Source: Pseudomonas versuta
GTDB lineage: Bacteria > Pseudomonadota > Gammaproteobacteria > Pseudomonadales > Pseudomonadaceae
DNA length: 64,000 nucleotides
Assembly (NCBI RefSeq): GCF_001294575.1
Contig: NZ_CP012676.1
Coordinates: 2,418,001-2,482,000 of the forward strand
Direction: 5' to 3'
Every line of letters starts with the position of its first letter. The first letter of the stretch is position 1. A program made the position numbers and the translations under genes. Below the pieces are notes generated by a model, which worked only from the letters and a program-made list of their open reading frames with translations, had not been told where the DNA came from and searched no databases. Positions 28,070-37,599 of this stretch are shown here, one piece after another.

Positions 28070-28638
28070 AAAACACCCATTGGTTGCTCTGTGGCCTGCT
28101 CAGCGTCAGCCTGCTGCACACCTCCCTCGCCCAGGCCTGGCAGATGCGTAGCGGTGGCGGCGCACGGACCTTCGTCGTGCCCCACAATTTCCACCAGGGC
28201 GGCGGCCACCCGCAGCCGGCTCCGCGCCCCATCCCGCCGGGCCCTCATCCCCAACCGCATCCGCCACAACCGGGGGCCCATCCGCAGCCACATCCCGAAC
28301 CGGGACCGCATCCCTATCCGCAACCTGGACCGGGGCCCCATCCTTACCCGCCTCCAGGGCCGCATCCTTATCCACCGCCGGGGCCGCATTACGGGCCTGG
28401 CCCCTATCCACCGGGGCCGCATCCCGATGGCTGGTACAACCCGTGGGCAGCCGCCGCCGTCATTGGCGCAGCCACGGCAACCGCCATAGCCATCGGCACC
28501 TACGTGTCCAGCGTACCTCCCGATTGCGTTTCGGTGGTGGCCAACAACGTGGCGTATCAGCATTGCGGGCCCAATTGGTATCAGCCGCGCTACGTGGGCG
28601 GCAATGTGCAGTTTGTGGTGGTCCCCGCGCCCTGGTAA
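28066..28638 (+). CDS. secreted Pro/His/Gly-rich protein
   Basis: A 190-residue protein from ATG 28066, which overlaps the upstream stop. A signal peptide (LLSVSLLHTSLAQA) is followed by a low-complexity stretch (about residues 45-125) made of PHP, PGPHPYP and PQPH units, then a Gly/Ala hydrophobic segment (AAAAVIGAATATAIAIGTYV) and a terminal domain with two Cys (PPDC and QHCG). The ending resembles DUF6515-like or RcnB-like small envelope proteins. The His-Pro repeats could bind metal. Function unknown. Confidence 0.7.
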   Translation: MKNTHWLLCGLLSVSLLHTSLAQAWQMRSGGGARTFVVPHNFHQGGGHPQPAPRPIPPGPHPQPHPPQPGAHPQPHPEPGPHPYPQPGPGPHPYPPPGPHPYPPPGPHYGPGPYPPGPHPDGWYNPWAAAAVIGAATATAIAIGTYVSSVPPDCVSVVANNVAYQHCGPNWYQPRYVGGNVQFVVVPAPW

Positions 28639-28662
28639 GGGGGCTCAGGCAAGGAATGTCAT

Positions 28663-29643
28663 ATGACAGTGCTCAACGATTTGAATGCTCTGCAAGCCAG
28701 TGTTGCCGAAGCGGTACTGGGTCAGGAGGAAGTCATCCGCCAGATCGTCGTCGGTCTCTTGGCCAACGGTCACCTGCTGCTCGAAAGCCTGCCGGGGCTG
28801 GCCAAGACCCGTACGGTCAAGGCGCTGGCCAAGCATCTGGATGCGAAGATGAGCCGTATCCAGTTCACCCCCGACCTGCTGCCCTCGGACATCACCGGCG
28901 CCGAGGTGCTGCATCAGGTGAACGGTCAAAACCAGATCATGTTCCAACCGGGGCCTCTGTTCGGCAATCTGATCCTGGCGGACGAGATCAACCGCGCACC
29001 GGCCAAGGTCCAGGCCGCCCTGCTTGAAGCCATGGAAGAACGCCAGATCACCGTGGCCGGCAACAGTCATTCGCTGCCGGAACTGTTTATCGTGTTGGCC
29101 ACGCAAAACCCCATCGAACAGGAAGGCACCTACCCCCTGCCGGAAGCGCAGATGGACCGCTTTCTGATGAAACTGGTGCTCGACTACCCCAAGCCTGCGG
29201 ACGAATCCCGGGTGCTGCGCCTGCTGCGCGGCGAAGAACAGGCCCAGGGCACGACCACCGGCGCCGCAGCCGGCTTCGCCCTTGGCCAGGACGCCATTTT
29301 CGCCGCCCGCCGTGAGGTCAGCGCAGTGGCCGTGTCCCCGGCCATTGATAGCTACCTGATCGACCTGATCAATGCCACCCGCCACCCCGCGGATTACGAC
29401 GCTGATCTGGCCCGCTGGATCAGCATCGGCGCCAGCCCTCGCGGCGGTATCGGTCTGGACCGTTGCGCCCGGGCCGATGCCTGGCTACGCGGCCAGGCAT
29501 TTGTCTCGCCGGACAACGTGCGCGCCGTGGTCCACCCGGTGCTGCGTCACCGCCTGCAACTGAGCTACGACGCGGTGGCCGATGGCGTCAGCGCCGATCA
29601 GGTACTGGACCGGATTGTCGATAAAGTCGCGATTCCCGCCTGA
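28663..29643 (+). CDS. MoxR-family AAA+ ATPase
   Basis: A 326-residue cytoplasmic ATPase. Walker A is LLESLPGLAKTRT, Walker B is LILADEINRAP, and the MoxR signature LPEAQMDRFLMKL is present; a lid domain follows. MoxR proteins act as chaperones for VWA-domain partners, and this gene is followed by DUF58, DUF4381, two VWA proteins and BatD. The position corresponding to the first residue of the P-loop is Ser, within the variation seen in this family. AAGGAATG precedes ATG 28663. Confidence 0.93.
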   Translation: MTVLNDLNALQASVAEAVLGQEEVIRQIVVGLLANGHLLLESLPGLAKTRTVKALAKHLDAKMSRIQFTPDLLPSDITGAEVLHQVNGQNQIMFQPGPLFGNLILADEINRAPAKVQAALLEAMEERQITVAGNSHSLPELFIVLATQNPIEQEGTYPLPEAQMDRFLMKLVLDYPKPADESRVLRLLRGEEQAQGTTTGAAAGFALGQDAIFAARREVSAVAVSPAIDSYLIDLINATRHPADYDADLARWISIGASPRGGIGLDRCARADAWLRGQAFVSPDNVRAVVHPVLRHRLQLSYDAVADGVSADQVLDRIVDKVAIPA

Positions 29644-29654
29644 GGAGTAAACCG

Positions 29655-30605
29655 ATGCAGGCTCTACAACAGGATGTCGACGGGCTTGTGTATGTCAGCC
29701 TGGGGCAATTAATGGCGCTGGAGTACAAGGCGCGGGCGTTGAGTTTTGTCGCCCGCCAGCCCCAGGGCAGCATCCTCTCGGGCAGCCATGCCTCGCGCTT
29801 GCGTGGCCGGGGCCTGGATTTCGATGAATTGCGCCGCTATCAACCCGGCGATGATTTGCGCCACCTCGACTGGCGCGCCTCGCTGCGCACTGGCAAACCG
29901 GTGGTGCGTACCTTCACCGAGGAACGCGACCGCCCGGCACTGATTGTTGTCGACCAGCGCATGTCGATGTTTTTTGGCTCCAGGCGCAGCTTCAAGTCCG
30001 CCATCGCCGCCGAACTGGGTGCATTGGCGGCATGGATGGTATTCAACGCCAGTGACCGGGTCGGCGGGCTGGTTTTCAACGACCAGCGTATCGACAGCAT
30101 CGCCCCGGTGCGCAGTCGAAAACGGGTCGAAATGCTGTGCAGCAAAATCACCCTGCAGAACCAGCAACTCAATAGCACCATGCCCGACTGTGAAGATGCC
30201 GATCAGCTGGACAAGGTGCTGCAACGCTGCCTCGCAGTGGCGGCTCACGACCATCTGATTTGCCTGATCAGCGACTTCGCGGGTGCCGGTACGCGCACCC
30301 TGCAGCTACTGCGCCAGCTGGCCGTACACAACGACGTGATTGCGATGCAGGTCTACGACCCGCTGGCACTCAACCTGCCGAACAACGGTCGCCTGCTGGT
30401 AACCCAGGGCGAGTTGCAAGTGGAACTGGCAGTGCAGCACCAACACATCCGCCAGCCCTTGGGCGACTTTTTCAGCGGCCGCTTTAAAGACATCGCCAGC
30501 CTGCTGCGCCGCAGCCAGGTGCCGCTGATGATGTTCAGCACCGCACTCGATGCACAGAGCCAATTGCGCAGCGAACTGGGCAAACTCGCTGGTCCGGGTC
30601 GATGA
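29655..30605 (+). CDS. DUF58 domain protein
   Basis: A 316-residue protein with the DUF58 core GRGLDFDELRRYQPGDDLRHLDWRASLRTG followed by a VWA-like fold (ALIVVDQRMSMFFGS). It is the customary partner of MoxR ATPases and is probably cytoplasmic or peripheral to the membrane. It is 11 bases downstream of moxR and overlaps the next gene by 4 bases. Confidence 0.92.
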   Translation: MQALQQDVDGLVYVSLGQLMALEYKARALSFVARQPQGSILSGSHASRLRGRGLDFDELRRYQPGDDLRHLDWRASLRTGKPVVRTFTEERDRPALIVVDQRMSMFFGSRRSFKSAIAAELGALAAWMVFNASDRVGGLVFNDQRIDSIAPVRSRKRVEMLCSKITLQNQQLNSTMPDCEDADQLDKVLQRCLAVAAHDHLICLISDFAGAGTRTLQLLRQLAVHNDVIAMQVYDPLALNLPNNGRLLVTQGELQVELAVQHQHIRQPLGDFFSGRFKDIASLLRRSQVPLMMFSTALDAQSQLRSELGKLAGPGR

Positions 30606-31090
30606 GCAGCCACATCCCCGATATCGATCAGCTGCAGGAGTTGGACCTGCCCGCACCGGTCAGCTATGTGCCGCAGACCTGGGGCTGGTGGGTGTTGCTC
30701 GGGATTCTGATGGCAGGTCTGGTGGTCTGGGCGGCACGGACTTATTGGCACTGGCGGCGCAATCGCTACCGGCGTGAGGCCTTGCAGCGCCTGGCCCAAT
30801 TGCGTACCAGCGACGCCCCGCTGACGGCCCTGCGTGAACTGCCCACCTTGCTCAAGCGCGTAGCTATTTCCATGTCCGTGCCACAGGCCGCCGGCCCTCT
30901 CAAAGGCGATGCCTGGCAAGCGTTTCTGGCGAGTCACAGCCCGCAGCCCTTGCCTGAAGATTTCAGCCAGCAACTGGCAATGCTGGCCTACGCCCCGGAC
31001 GAGCAACTGCTGGCGCTGCCCGACTCAAAACGCCAGCAGCTATTCAATACCTGCGTACTCTGGGTGGAGCAGCATCATGTGGCAGTTTGA
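30602..31090 (+). CDS. DUF4381 membrane protein
   Basis: A 162-residue protein with one transmembrane helix (about residues 28-48, GWWVLLGILMAGLVVWAA) followed by a basic segment WHWRRNRYRREALQRL and a soluble domain. DUF4381 proteins accompany MoxR/Bat clusters of proteobacteria. It overlaps the DUF58 gene by 4 bases and the next VWA gene by 14 bases. Confidence 0.88.
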   Translation: MSSHIPDIDQLQELDLPAPVSYVPQTWGWWVLLGILMAGLVVWAARTYWHWRRNRYRREALQRLAQLRTSDAPLTALRELPTLLKRVAISMSVPQAAGPLKGDAWQAFLASHSPQPLPEDFSQQLAMLAYAPDEQLLALPDSKRQQLFNTCVLWVEQHHVAV

Positions 31091-32069
31091 TTACCCCTGG
31101 CTGCTGCTGTTGCTGCCACTTCCCTGGCTGGGCTATCGCTATTTGCCTGAATACCGCGAAGCCCGCAGCGCGGTGCGGGTTCCATTCTTCAATGCCATGA
31201 GCCGCGCCATCGATCAGGCCCCGCACACCTCGGGCGCACGGCACAACCTCTGGCAACGGTTGCTCAATCTGCTGGTATGGGCATTGCTGGTGGTGGCTGT
31301 CGCCCGCCCGGTGTGGATCGAAAAACCCATCGAACGTCAGCAGCCGGTACGCGACCTGATGCTGGCCATCGATATCTCGCAATCGATGCAGACCACTGAC
31401 TTTACCGATGCCGGCGGACACAAAATCAACCGGCTGGCAGCCGTCAAACAGGTGGTTCAAGACTTTATCCAGCGGCGCAAGGACGACCGCATCGGTCTTA
31501 TCGTGTTCGGCAGCGGCGCCTACCCGCAAGCGCCGCTGACGCTGGATCACGCCAGCCTGTCACTGCTTCTGGAGGACACCGGCATCGGCATGGCGGGGCC
31601 CAACACCGCCATCGGCGATGCGATCGGCCTGAGTCTGAAATTGCTCGACCAGGCCCACGAACAGGACAAGGTGCTGATTCTGCTCACCGATGGCAATGAC
31701 ACCAACAGTGCGATCCCCCCAGCCCGGGCTGCCGCTATGGCCGCCGCCAAGGGCGTAGTGATTCATACCATCGGCATCGGCGATCCGACCGCCAATGGCG
31801 AAGCCAAGGTCGATCTCGGTGCACTGCAAAAAATCGCCACGACCACGGGCGGCCAGTACTTTCGCGCTGAAGATCGCGACAGCCTGAATCAGGTGTACGC
31901 CACCCTCGACCGGATCACCCCGCATCAGGTCAAGACCCTCAGCCATCAACCCAAGCGCGATCTGTTCTGGTTGCCGCTGGCCGCCGCCATCAGCTTGCTG
32001 GCGCTCTATCATCTGCTGGCACTGCTGGCTGCGCGCCTCGGCCAGCGTGCGCAACACAAGGAGGCTTGA
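31077..32069 (+). CDS. VWA-domain membrane protein (BatA-like)
   Basis: A 330-residue protein from ATG 31077. An N-terminal helix and another near residues 62-78 flank a short loop; a VWA domain follows with an intact MIDAS motif D99-I-S-Q-S103, and a C-terminal helix anchors the end. The domain should face the periplasm. Similar BatA proteins act with MoxR and BatB/BatD in stress tolerance in several bacteria. It is embedded by overlap after DUF4381 and 1 base before the next gene. Confidence 0.92.
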   Translation: MWQFDYPWLLLLLPLPWLGYRYLPEYREARSAVRVPFFNAMSRAIDQAPHTSGARHNLWQRLLNLLVWALLVVAVARPVWIEKPIERQQPVRDLMLAIDISQSMQTTDFTDAGGHKINRLAAVKQVVQDFIQRRKDDRIGLIVFGSGAYPQAPLTLDHASLSLLLEDTGIGMAGPNTAIGDAIGLSLKLLDQAHEQDKVLILLTDGNDTNSAIPPARAAAMAAAKGVVIHTIGIGDPTANGEAKVDLGALQKIATTTGGQYFRAEDRDSLNQVYATLDRITPHQVKTLSHQPKRDLFWLPLAAAISLLALYHLLALLAARLGQRAQHKEA

Positions 32070-32070
32070 A

Positions 32071-33657
32071 ATGGAGATCAACCTCAGTGACTTCCACTTC
32101 CTACGCCCGGCATGGTTGCTGCTGATTTTTTTCGGCGCACTACTGCCGTTGCTATGGCGCCGCAGCCATGACCAACAACGTCGGTTGCGCGCGATCATTG
32201 CCCCGCATCTGCTGGCGCACTTGCTGATTACCCCACAGGACAACCATCGCCTGCGCCCAGTGCATCTGACCGCCGCCCTGCTGATCCTCGGCGCCATCGC
32301 GGCAGCGGGCCCGACCTGGGAACAGGACCGCCCGGCGTTTCTGGAAAGCCGTGCCCAGCTGATCATCGCCCTCGATCTGTCGCCCTCCATGGATGCCACT
32401 GACATACAGCCCTCGCGCCTCGAAGCCGCCAAGCACAAACTCCACGAGTTGATTGCCCGCCGCAGTGGCGCACACACCGCCTTGATTGCCTATGCCGGCA
32501 GCGCGCATCTGGTATTGCCCGCCACTGATGATCCGGCGCTGCTCGACAGCTTCATCCAGGCCCTGGCGACCAACCTGATTGCCAGTCCGGGTAAAAACGT
32601 GGCCGAGGTCATTAAGCAGGCCAAACGCCTGTTGCAGGCACAAAACACTCCCGCCACCTTGCTGCTGGTCACCGACGGTGCCGATACCACCCGGCTCGCC
32701 GGCCTCAAACAGCAACTGCAGGACAGCGCCTTGCAAGTGCTGGTACTCGCCGTGGGCAGTGCCAATGGCGGCATTATTCGCAATGCCGACGGCCAGCCGC
32801 GCACCGACAGCAACGGCCGCCCCGAGCTGGGCAGTTTCGATCAGGCGGCCCTCAAGCAGCTGGCCGCTGTCACGGACGCACCGCTGGGCAGCCTGACCAT
32901 CAATGATGACGATCTGGACTGGATCGAAGGCCACGCCCGGCAACACTTTCAGGCGGCCAGTGATGAACAGCGCGAGCTGCACTGGAAAGACGCCGGTTAC
33001 TGGCTGTGCATAGCGCTGCTGATCCTGGCTTTTTTCTCGGTACGACGGGGCTGGAGCCTGAACTGGACCGCCGCCCTGATACTGGGGGTGGGCCTGCAGC
33101 CCGCACCGGCTCAGGCCAATGCCTTGAGCGATGCCTTTTTCACCCGCGACCAGCAAGGGCGCTGGGCCTTTGAACACCAGCATTTCCCGGCAGCGGCCAG
33201 CCTGTTTGAAGACCCGTACTGGAAAGGCATCGCCGCCTACAACGCTGCCGACTTTGATCTGGCGCTGGCCAGCTTCGCGCAACTGGATACCCCCCAGGCG
33301 TACTTCTATCTGGGCAATATTTACGTGCGGCGCTTCAAGTTCGATCAAGCCATTGCCGCCTACACCCGTGCCCTGGCCCTGCAACCGAAATTCCCCGAAG
33401 CCAGTGCCAACCTGGCGCTTGCACAGGCCCTACTCAAAGACACGGACAGCGCCGAACAGAACACCCCCGAGGTCAAGCCCGACCAGATCAAACTCGACCT
33501 GCAGCCGGGCAAGGGCCAGAGCAAACCGCTACAAACCCGTCAGGCCGCCAGTGACCAACAGTGGCTGGAGAATCTGACCACCTCCCCGGCTAATTTCCTG
33601 CGCCAGAAGTTCAGTTTGCAGGACCAGAGTGCCCAAAGTCAGAAGGTGGTGCCATGA
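32071..33657 (+). CDS. VWA and TPR membrane protein (BatB/BatC fusion-like)
   Basis: A 528-residue protein from ATG 32071, chosen because AAGGAGG lies 7 bases upstream. It has two N-terminal helices, a VWA domain with MIDAS D102-L-S-P-S106, a helix pair near 310-345, then TPR-like repeats (about 375-470, including YFYLGNIYVRRFKFDQAIAA). In some genomes the VWA and TPR parts are separate BatB and BatC proteins. The C-terminus is polar. It overlaps batD by 4 bases. Confidence 0.9.
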   Translation: MEINLSDFHFLRPAWLLLIFFGALLPLLWRRSHDQQRRLRAIIAPHLLAHLLITPQDNHRLRPVHLTAALLILGAIAAAGPTWEQDRPAFLESRAQLIIALDLSPSMDATDIQPSRLEAAKHKLHELIARRSGAHTALIAYAGSAHLVLPATDDPALLDSFIQALATNLIASPGKNVAEVIKQAKRLLQAQNTPATLLLVTDGADTTRLAGLKQQLQDSALQVLVLAVGSANGGIIRNADGQPRTDSNGRPELGSFDQAALKQLAAVTDAPLGSLTINDDDLDWIEGHARQHFQAASDEQRELHWKDAGYWLCIALLILAFFSVRRGWSLNWTAALILGVGLQPAPAQANALSDAFFTRDQQGRWAFEHQHFPAAASLFEDPYWKGIAAYNAADFDLALASFAQLDTPQAYFYLGNIYVRRFKFDQAIAAYTRALALQPKFPEASANLALAQALLKDTDSAEQNTPEVKPDQIKLDLQPGKGQSKPLQTRQAASDQQWLENLTTSPANFLRQKFSLQDQSAQSQKVVP

Positions 33658-34703
33658 CCCGCTACTGCCTGGCACTGATGCTGCTCACCGGGCTGGTGCA
33701 TGCCGATGAACCCCTGCTAAGCGTACAAAGCCGACTGGTGCCCGGCGATGCAGTAGTGGTGGGCCAACCCTTGCAGCTGCAGGTCGACGTGCTGACCAAC
33801 AGCTGGTTTACCAGTGGTGCCACGCTGCCCCACCTGAGCATCACCGGGACCGATGTCATGCCCCCCAGTGGCGAGGCACAGCACCTGACGCAACAGGTGC
33901 AGGGCCAGACCTTTACCGGCCTGCGCTACACCTACCGCATCATCCCTAATCTGGCGCAAGAGTTCACCATTGCCCCCCTCACCATCCGCGCCACCCCGGC
34001 GCAGGCCAGCGCCGAACTATCGGCGCAAACCCCGGCCCTGCACTTCACTGCCAGCCTGCCCGATGGCTTCAAGCCCGGTGAACCGGTACTGGTTGCCAGC
34101 GCGATGCGCTTTAACCAACACATCAGCCCCGACGGCGGCACGCTAAAAGTTGGCGACAGCATTACCCGCACCATGACCCTGCAGGCTGATGATGCTCAGG
34201 GCCTGTCACTGCCCGCCCTGCCACTGGCTACTGTGGATGGACTTAGCGCTTACCCGAAGACTGCACGGATAGAAAACCTGGATGACGGCCGGGGCAACTT
34301 CAGTGGCGGGCAACGCATCGACAGCGTGAGCTACCGCATTGAGCGCAGCGGTGATTTTGAGCTGCCGGCGATAAGCGTCAAATGGTGGGACAGCGTCAAT
34401 CACAAGGCGCAACTCAGTCAGGTTCCGCCAGTCAGCTTCAAGGCCAGCGCCGACAGCAGTTACACGCCGGTGTTTTCCATCGTTCAGGACCTCAAGCAAC
34501 TGGGCCAGCCAACGCGGTTAAGACTGCCAGAGTCGGTGCTCATCCTCGCCTGCATCCTGTTGCTGGCAGGTATTGGCTACCTGAGCCGTCGTTGGTGGCT
34601 ACACAGCCTCAGCGTCGCCAGGCACTGGTTGCGCACCCGCCCTCCTCGCAAAACCTACGGCTTGCGCCCACTTAACCCTGGTCACGACAAGGACTTCCCA
34701 TGA
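33654..34703 (+). CDS. BatD-like periplasmic protein
   Basis: A 349-residue protein with a signal peptide (CLALMLLTGLVHA), repeated beta-sandwich domains and a C-terminal helix (ESVLILACILLLAGIGYLS) with a basic cytoplasmic tail. GDSITRTMTLQADDAQGLSLP is BatD-like. It completes the MoxR-Bat set. ATGA overlaps join it to the genes on both sides. Confidence 0.88.
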   Translation: MTRYCLALMLLTGLVHADEPLLSVQSRLVPGDAVVVGQPLQLQVDVLTNSWFTSGATLPHLSITGTDVMPPSGEAQHLTQQVQGQTFTGLRYTYRIIPNLAQEFTIAPLTIRATPAQASAELSAQTPALHFTASLPDGFKPGEPVLVASAMRFNQHISPDGGTLKVGDSITRTMTLQADDAQGLSLPALPLATVDGLSAYPKTARIENLDDGRGNFSGGQRIDSVSYRIERSGDFELPAISVKWWDSVNHKAQLSQVPPVSFKASADSSYTPVFSIVQDLKQLGQPTRLRLPESVLILACILLLAGIGYLSRRWWLHSLSVARHWLRTRPPRKTYGLRPLNPGHDKDFP

Positions 34704-35848
34704 GCAACACAAGCACACAAAACTCTGTGGTCGCTAACGAGGACCGAGGCTGCGAAGGAGTGCACAGCCATCGCCAATCAAACACCCGTAGCGCGGCCCA
34801 TACCCACTTCGCCCGATCACAGCTGCGAACCTCGCTAGCAACCAGCGCGGCGAAATTTTCAAAAGTGCTGGCCCTGCTGCTGGCCTTGCCCTTGTTAGCG
34901 CAGGCGGCAGAACCGCTGCCCTCCTGGAACGACGGGCCGTCGAAAAAAAGCATCATCGAGTTCGTGCAGACAGTGACCAAACCCGACAGCAAAAGCTTTG
35001 TAAAACCCGAAGAGCGAATCGCGGTGTTCGATAACGACGGCACCCTGTGGAGCGAACAACCTGGGTATTTCGAGGAGCTGTTCGCTTTCGACGAGATCAG
35101 GCGTCTGGCACCGCAGCACCCGGAATGGAAAGACCAGCAACCCTTCAAGGCGGTCCTGGAAAACGACCACAAGGCCCTGGCAGAAGGCGGTATGGAGGGC
35201 CTGCTGAAGATCTTCATGGCCAGCCATGCCGGGCTCACCACCGATCAATTCCGCAACAACGTACAGGCCTGGGTCAGCAAGGCCCGCCACCCGACCACCG
35301 GCAAACCCTACACCGAGATGGTCTACCAGCCGATGCTCGAAGTGCTCCAGTACCTGCGCGAACAAGGCTTCAAGACATACATCGTGTCAGGCGGCGATAC
35401 CGGGTTCATGCGCGTGTTCGCCGAAGAGGTGTACGGCATCCCGCCGGAACAGGTGATCGGCTCGACCTTTGTGACCGAGTACCAGAACCAGGACGGCAAG
35501 CCGTCAATCCTGCGCACCGCAAAAATCGCCCATAACGATGACGGGCCGGGCAAGCCAGTAAGCATCGACAGCGTGATCGGACGCCGGCCGATCCTGGCAT
35601 TCGGCAACTCCGACGGCGACCGGCAAATGCTCGAGTGGACCGCCGCAGCCACCGGCCCGCGCCTGATGGGGCTGGTGCATCACACCGACGCCAAACGCGA
35701 GTGGGCGTATGACAAGGATTCCAAAATCGGACGCCTGGACAAGGCACTTGATCAAGCAAAACAGCAAGGCTGGACTATCGTCGATATGGCGTCTGAATGG
35801 CGCCGGATTTATCCCTTCGAAGCCGCCGCACCTGTGAACCCGCAGTAA
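34700..35848 (+). CDS. exported HAD-family hydrolase with REP-encoded N-terminal extension
   Basis: A 382-residue frame. The HAD nucleophile motif is D111-N-D113-G-T, and later motifs YIVSGGDTGFMRVF and ILAFGNSDGDRQM are present, so the fold is of the phosphoserine-phosphatase-like exported type. A signal peptide (VLALLLALPLLAQAAEP) begins only at about residue 56. The preceding residues 11-48 are encoded by a REP-like inverted repeat (34730-34842). ATG 34700 overlaps the batD stop. A later start without the extension is possible, but no clear one is seen. The substrate is unknown. Confidence 0.85.
   Translation: MSNTSTQNSVVANEDRGCEGVHSHRQSNTRSAAHTHFARSQLRTSLATSAAKFSKVLALLLALPLLAQAAEPLPSWNDGPSKKSIIEFVQTVTKPDSKSFVKPEERIAVFDNDGTLWSEQPGYFEELFAFDEIRRLAPQHPEWKDQQPFKAVLENDHKALAEGGMEGLLKIFMASHAGLTTDQFRNNVQAWVSKARHPTTGKPYTEMVYQPMLEVLQYLREQGFKTYIVSGGDTGFMRVFAEEVYGIPPEQVIGSTFVTEYQNQDGKPSILRTAKIAHNDDGPGKPVSIDSVIGRRPILAFGNSDGDRQMLEWTAAATGPRLMGLVHHTDAKREWAYDKDSKIGRLDKALDQAKQQGWTIVDMASEWRRIYPFEAAAPVNPQ
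34730..34842. repeat. REP-like inverted repeat inside the HAD coding sequence
   Basis: Imperfect 26-bp arms at 34730-34755 and 34817-34842 (GTCGCTAACGAGG.../...CCTCGCTAGCAAC). It resembles the 133-bp element at 42462-42594, which has the same GTCGCT-N-N-CGAGG start. The element has no in-frame stop, so it is translated. Confidence 0.7.
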
Positions 35849-35913
35849 GCAACAGCATTACGGACTGCATAAAAGCGGTCGCCACAAGCGATCAAAGCCA
35901 ACAAGGAGCATGT

Positions 35914-37500
35914 ATGACTCGATTAACCAAGTGGTTGCCCCCTCTGGCACTGGTGGCAGCTTCGATAATGGCCTTCTCGGCCACTGTCGCGGCTGCCGAA
36001 AAACCAAACATTCTAGTGATTTTCGGTGACGACATTGGCCAGACCAATATCAGCGCCTACTCCATGGGCGTAGTGGGCTATAAAACCCCCAACATTGACC
36101 GGATTGCCAAAGAAGGCATGCTGTTCACCGACTACTACGCCGAGAACAGCTGCACTGCCGGGCGCTCGTCCTTTATTACCGGGCAAACGCCACTGCGTAC
36201 AGGCTTGTCAAAAGTCGGGGTACCGGGCGCACCTGTGGGGCTGCAAAAACGTGACATAACCATTGCCCAGGCCCTCAAGTCGCAAGGCTACGCCACTGGG
36301 CAATTCGGTAAAAACCACCTGGGCGACCGTGACGAATACTTGCCGACCAATCATGGTTTTGACGAGTTTTTCGGCAACCTGTACCACCTCAATGCCGAAG
36401 AAGAACCCGAGCGTCCTTACTGGCCCAAAGACGACCCCGAGTTCGTCAAGACCGCTACGCCCCGTGGTGTGATCCACAGCTTTGCCGACGGCAAGATTGA
36501 GGACACCGGCGCCTTGACCGCCAAGCGCATGGAAACCATCGACGACGAAACCACCGCCGCTGCACAGGCGTTTATCGAGAAGCAGGCCAAAGCCGACAAA
36601 CCTTTTTTCGTGTGGATGAACACCACGCGCATGCACTTGTTTACCCACGTCCGCGATTCGATGAAGGGCCAGAGTGGTATGCCCGGCAACGAATACGCCG
36701 ATGGCATGGTTGAGCATGACGGCGACGTCGGCAAACTGCTGAAAACTCTCGACGACCTGAAAATCGCCGACAACACCATCGTGGTCTACACCACCGATAA
36801 CGGGCCGAACCAGTTCTCCTGGCCGGACGCAGCGACCACGCCGTTCCGCAACGAAAAAGACTCCAACTGGGAAGGCGCGTATCGCGTTCCTGCCATCGTG
36901 CGCTGGCCGGGCAAGATCAAGGCCGGTGAAGTCAGCAACGAGATGTTCTCGGGCATGGACTGGTTCCCGACCCTGCTGGCCGTTGCCGGCGATGCCGATG
37001 TCAAAGACAAGCTGCTCAAAGGCTGGGCCCCCGTGGCCGGCGGTACCAACTTCAAGGTTCACCTGGACGGCTACAACCAACTGCCCTACCTGACGGGGCA
37101 AGACCCTAAAGGCGCACGTCACGAGTTCTACTACTTCGACGATGACGGCCTGCTGGTTGCGATGCGTTTCGACAACTGGAAAGCGGTATTCTGCGAGCAG
37201 CGTGCACCGGGCGGCTTCAAGGTCTGGAGCGAACCTTTCGTGTGCCTGCGGGTGCCGAAAATCTTCAACCTGCGCATGGACCCTTACGAACGTGCGGACG
37301 TGGTTTCCGATCAGTATTACGACTGGACCACCAAAAACGTATACCTGACTGCACTGGCAACCATGAAAGGGGCGAAGTTCCTCGAAACATTCATCGATTA
37401 CCCGCCTAGCCAGAAACCGGCCAGCTTCAGCATCGACCAAGTGCGTGCAGCAGTAGACGCCAAGATTGCCGAGAAAATGAAAAACCAGCCGGCGCAATAA
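35914..37500 (+). CDS. periplasmic sulfatase (arylsulfatase-like)
   Basis: A 528-residue enzyme with a signal peptide (LALVAASIMAFSATVAAA). Metal-binding D39-D40 lie in ILVIFGDDIGQ, and the sulfatase signature is C80-T-A-G-R84, where Cys would be oxidised to formylglycine. Later motifs GQFGKNHLGD and VYTTDNGPN are typical. No formylglycine-generating enzyme or anSME gene is in the window, so maturation relies on genes elsewhere. ATG 35914 follows AAGGAGC. Whether it cleaves sulfate or phosphate esters is not decided by the sequence, although the Cys points to sulfatase. Confidence 0.9.
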   Translation: MTRLTKWLPPLALVAASIMAFSATVAAAEKPNILVIFGDDIGQTNISAYSMGVVGYKTPNIDRIAKEGMLFTDYYAENSCTAGRSSFITGQTPLRTGLSKVGVPGAPVGLQKRDITIAQALKSQGYATGQFGKNHLGDRDEYLPTNHGFDEFFGNLYHLNAEEEPERPYWPKDDPEFVKTATPRGVIHSFADGKIEDTGALTAKRMETIDDETTAAAQAFIEKQAKADKPFFVWMNTTRMHLFTHVRDSMKGQSGMPGNEYADGMVEHDGDVGKLLKTLDDLKIADNTIVVYTTDNGPNQFSWPDAATTPFRNEKDSNWEGAYRVPAIVRWPGKIKAGEVSNEMFSGMDWFPTLLAVAGDADVKDKLLKGWAPVAGGTNFKVHLDGYNQLPYLTGQDPKGARHEFYYFDDDGLLVAMRFDNWKAVFCEQRAPGGFKVWSEPFVCLRVPKIFNLRMDPYERADVVSDQYYDWTTKNVYLTALATMKGAKFLETFIDYPPSQKPASFSIDQVRAAVDAKIAEKMKNQPAQ

Positions 37501-37515
37501 AGGATTCACCTCATT

Positions 37516-37547
37516 TCTGTGGCAGCCGGCTTGCCAGCTGCCACAGA
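37516..37547. repeat. hairpin between sulfatase and MFS/spermidine-synthase genes
   Basis: Perfect 11-bp arms TCTGTGGCAGC (37516-37526) and complement (37537-37547), 10-base loop, no T-run. It is REP-like and could modulate downstream expression or RNA stability. Confidence 0.7.
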
Positions 37548-37599
37548 TTGAGTTCATCTCTGATCACACCCGAATTCTTTCTGCACAAGGCCCTGCGCA

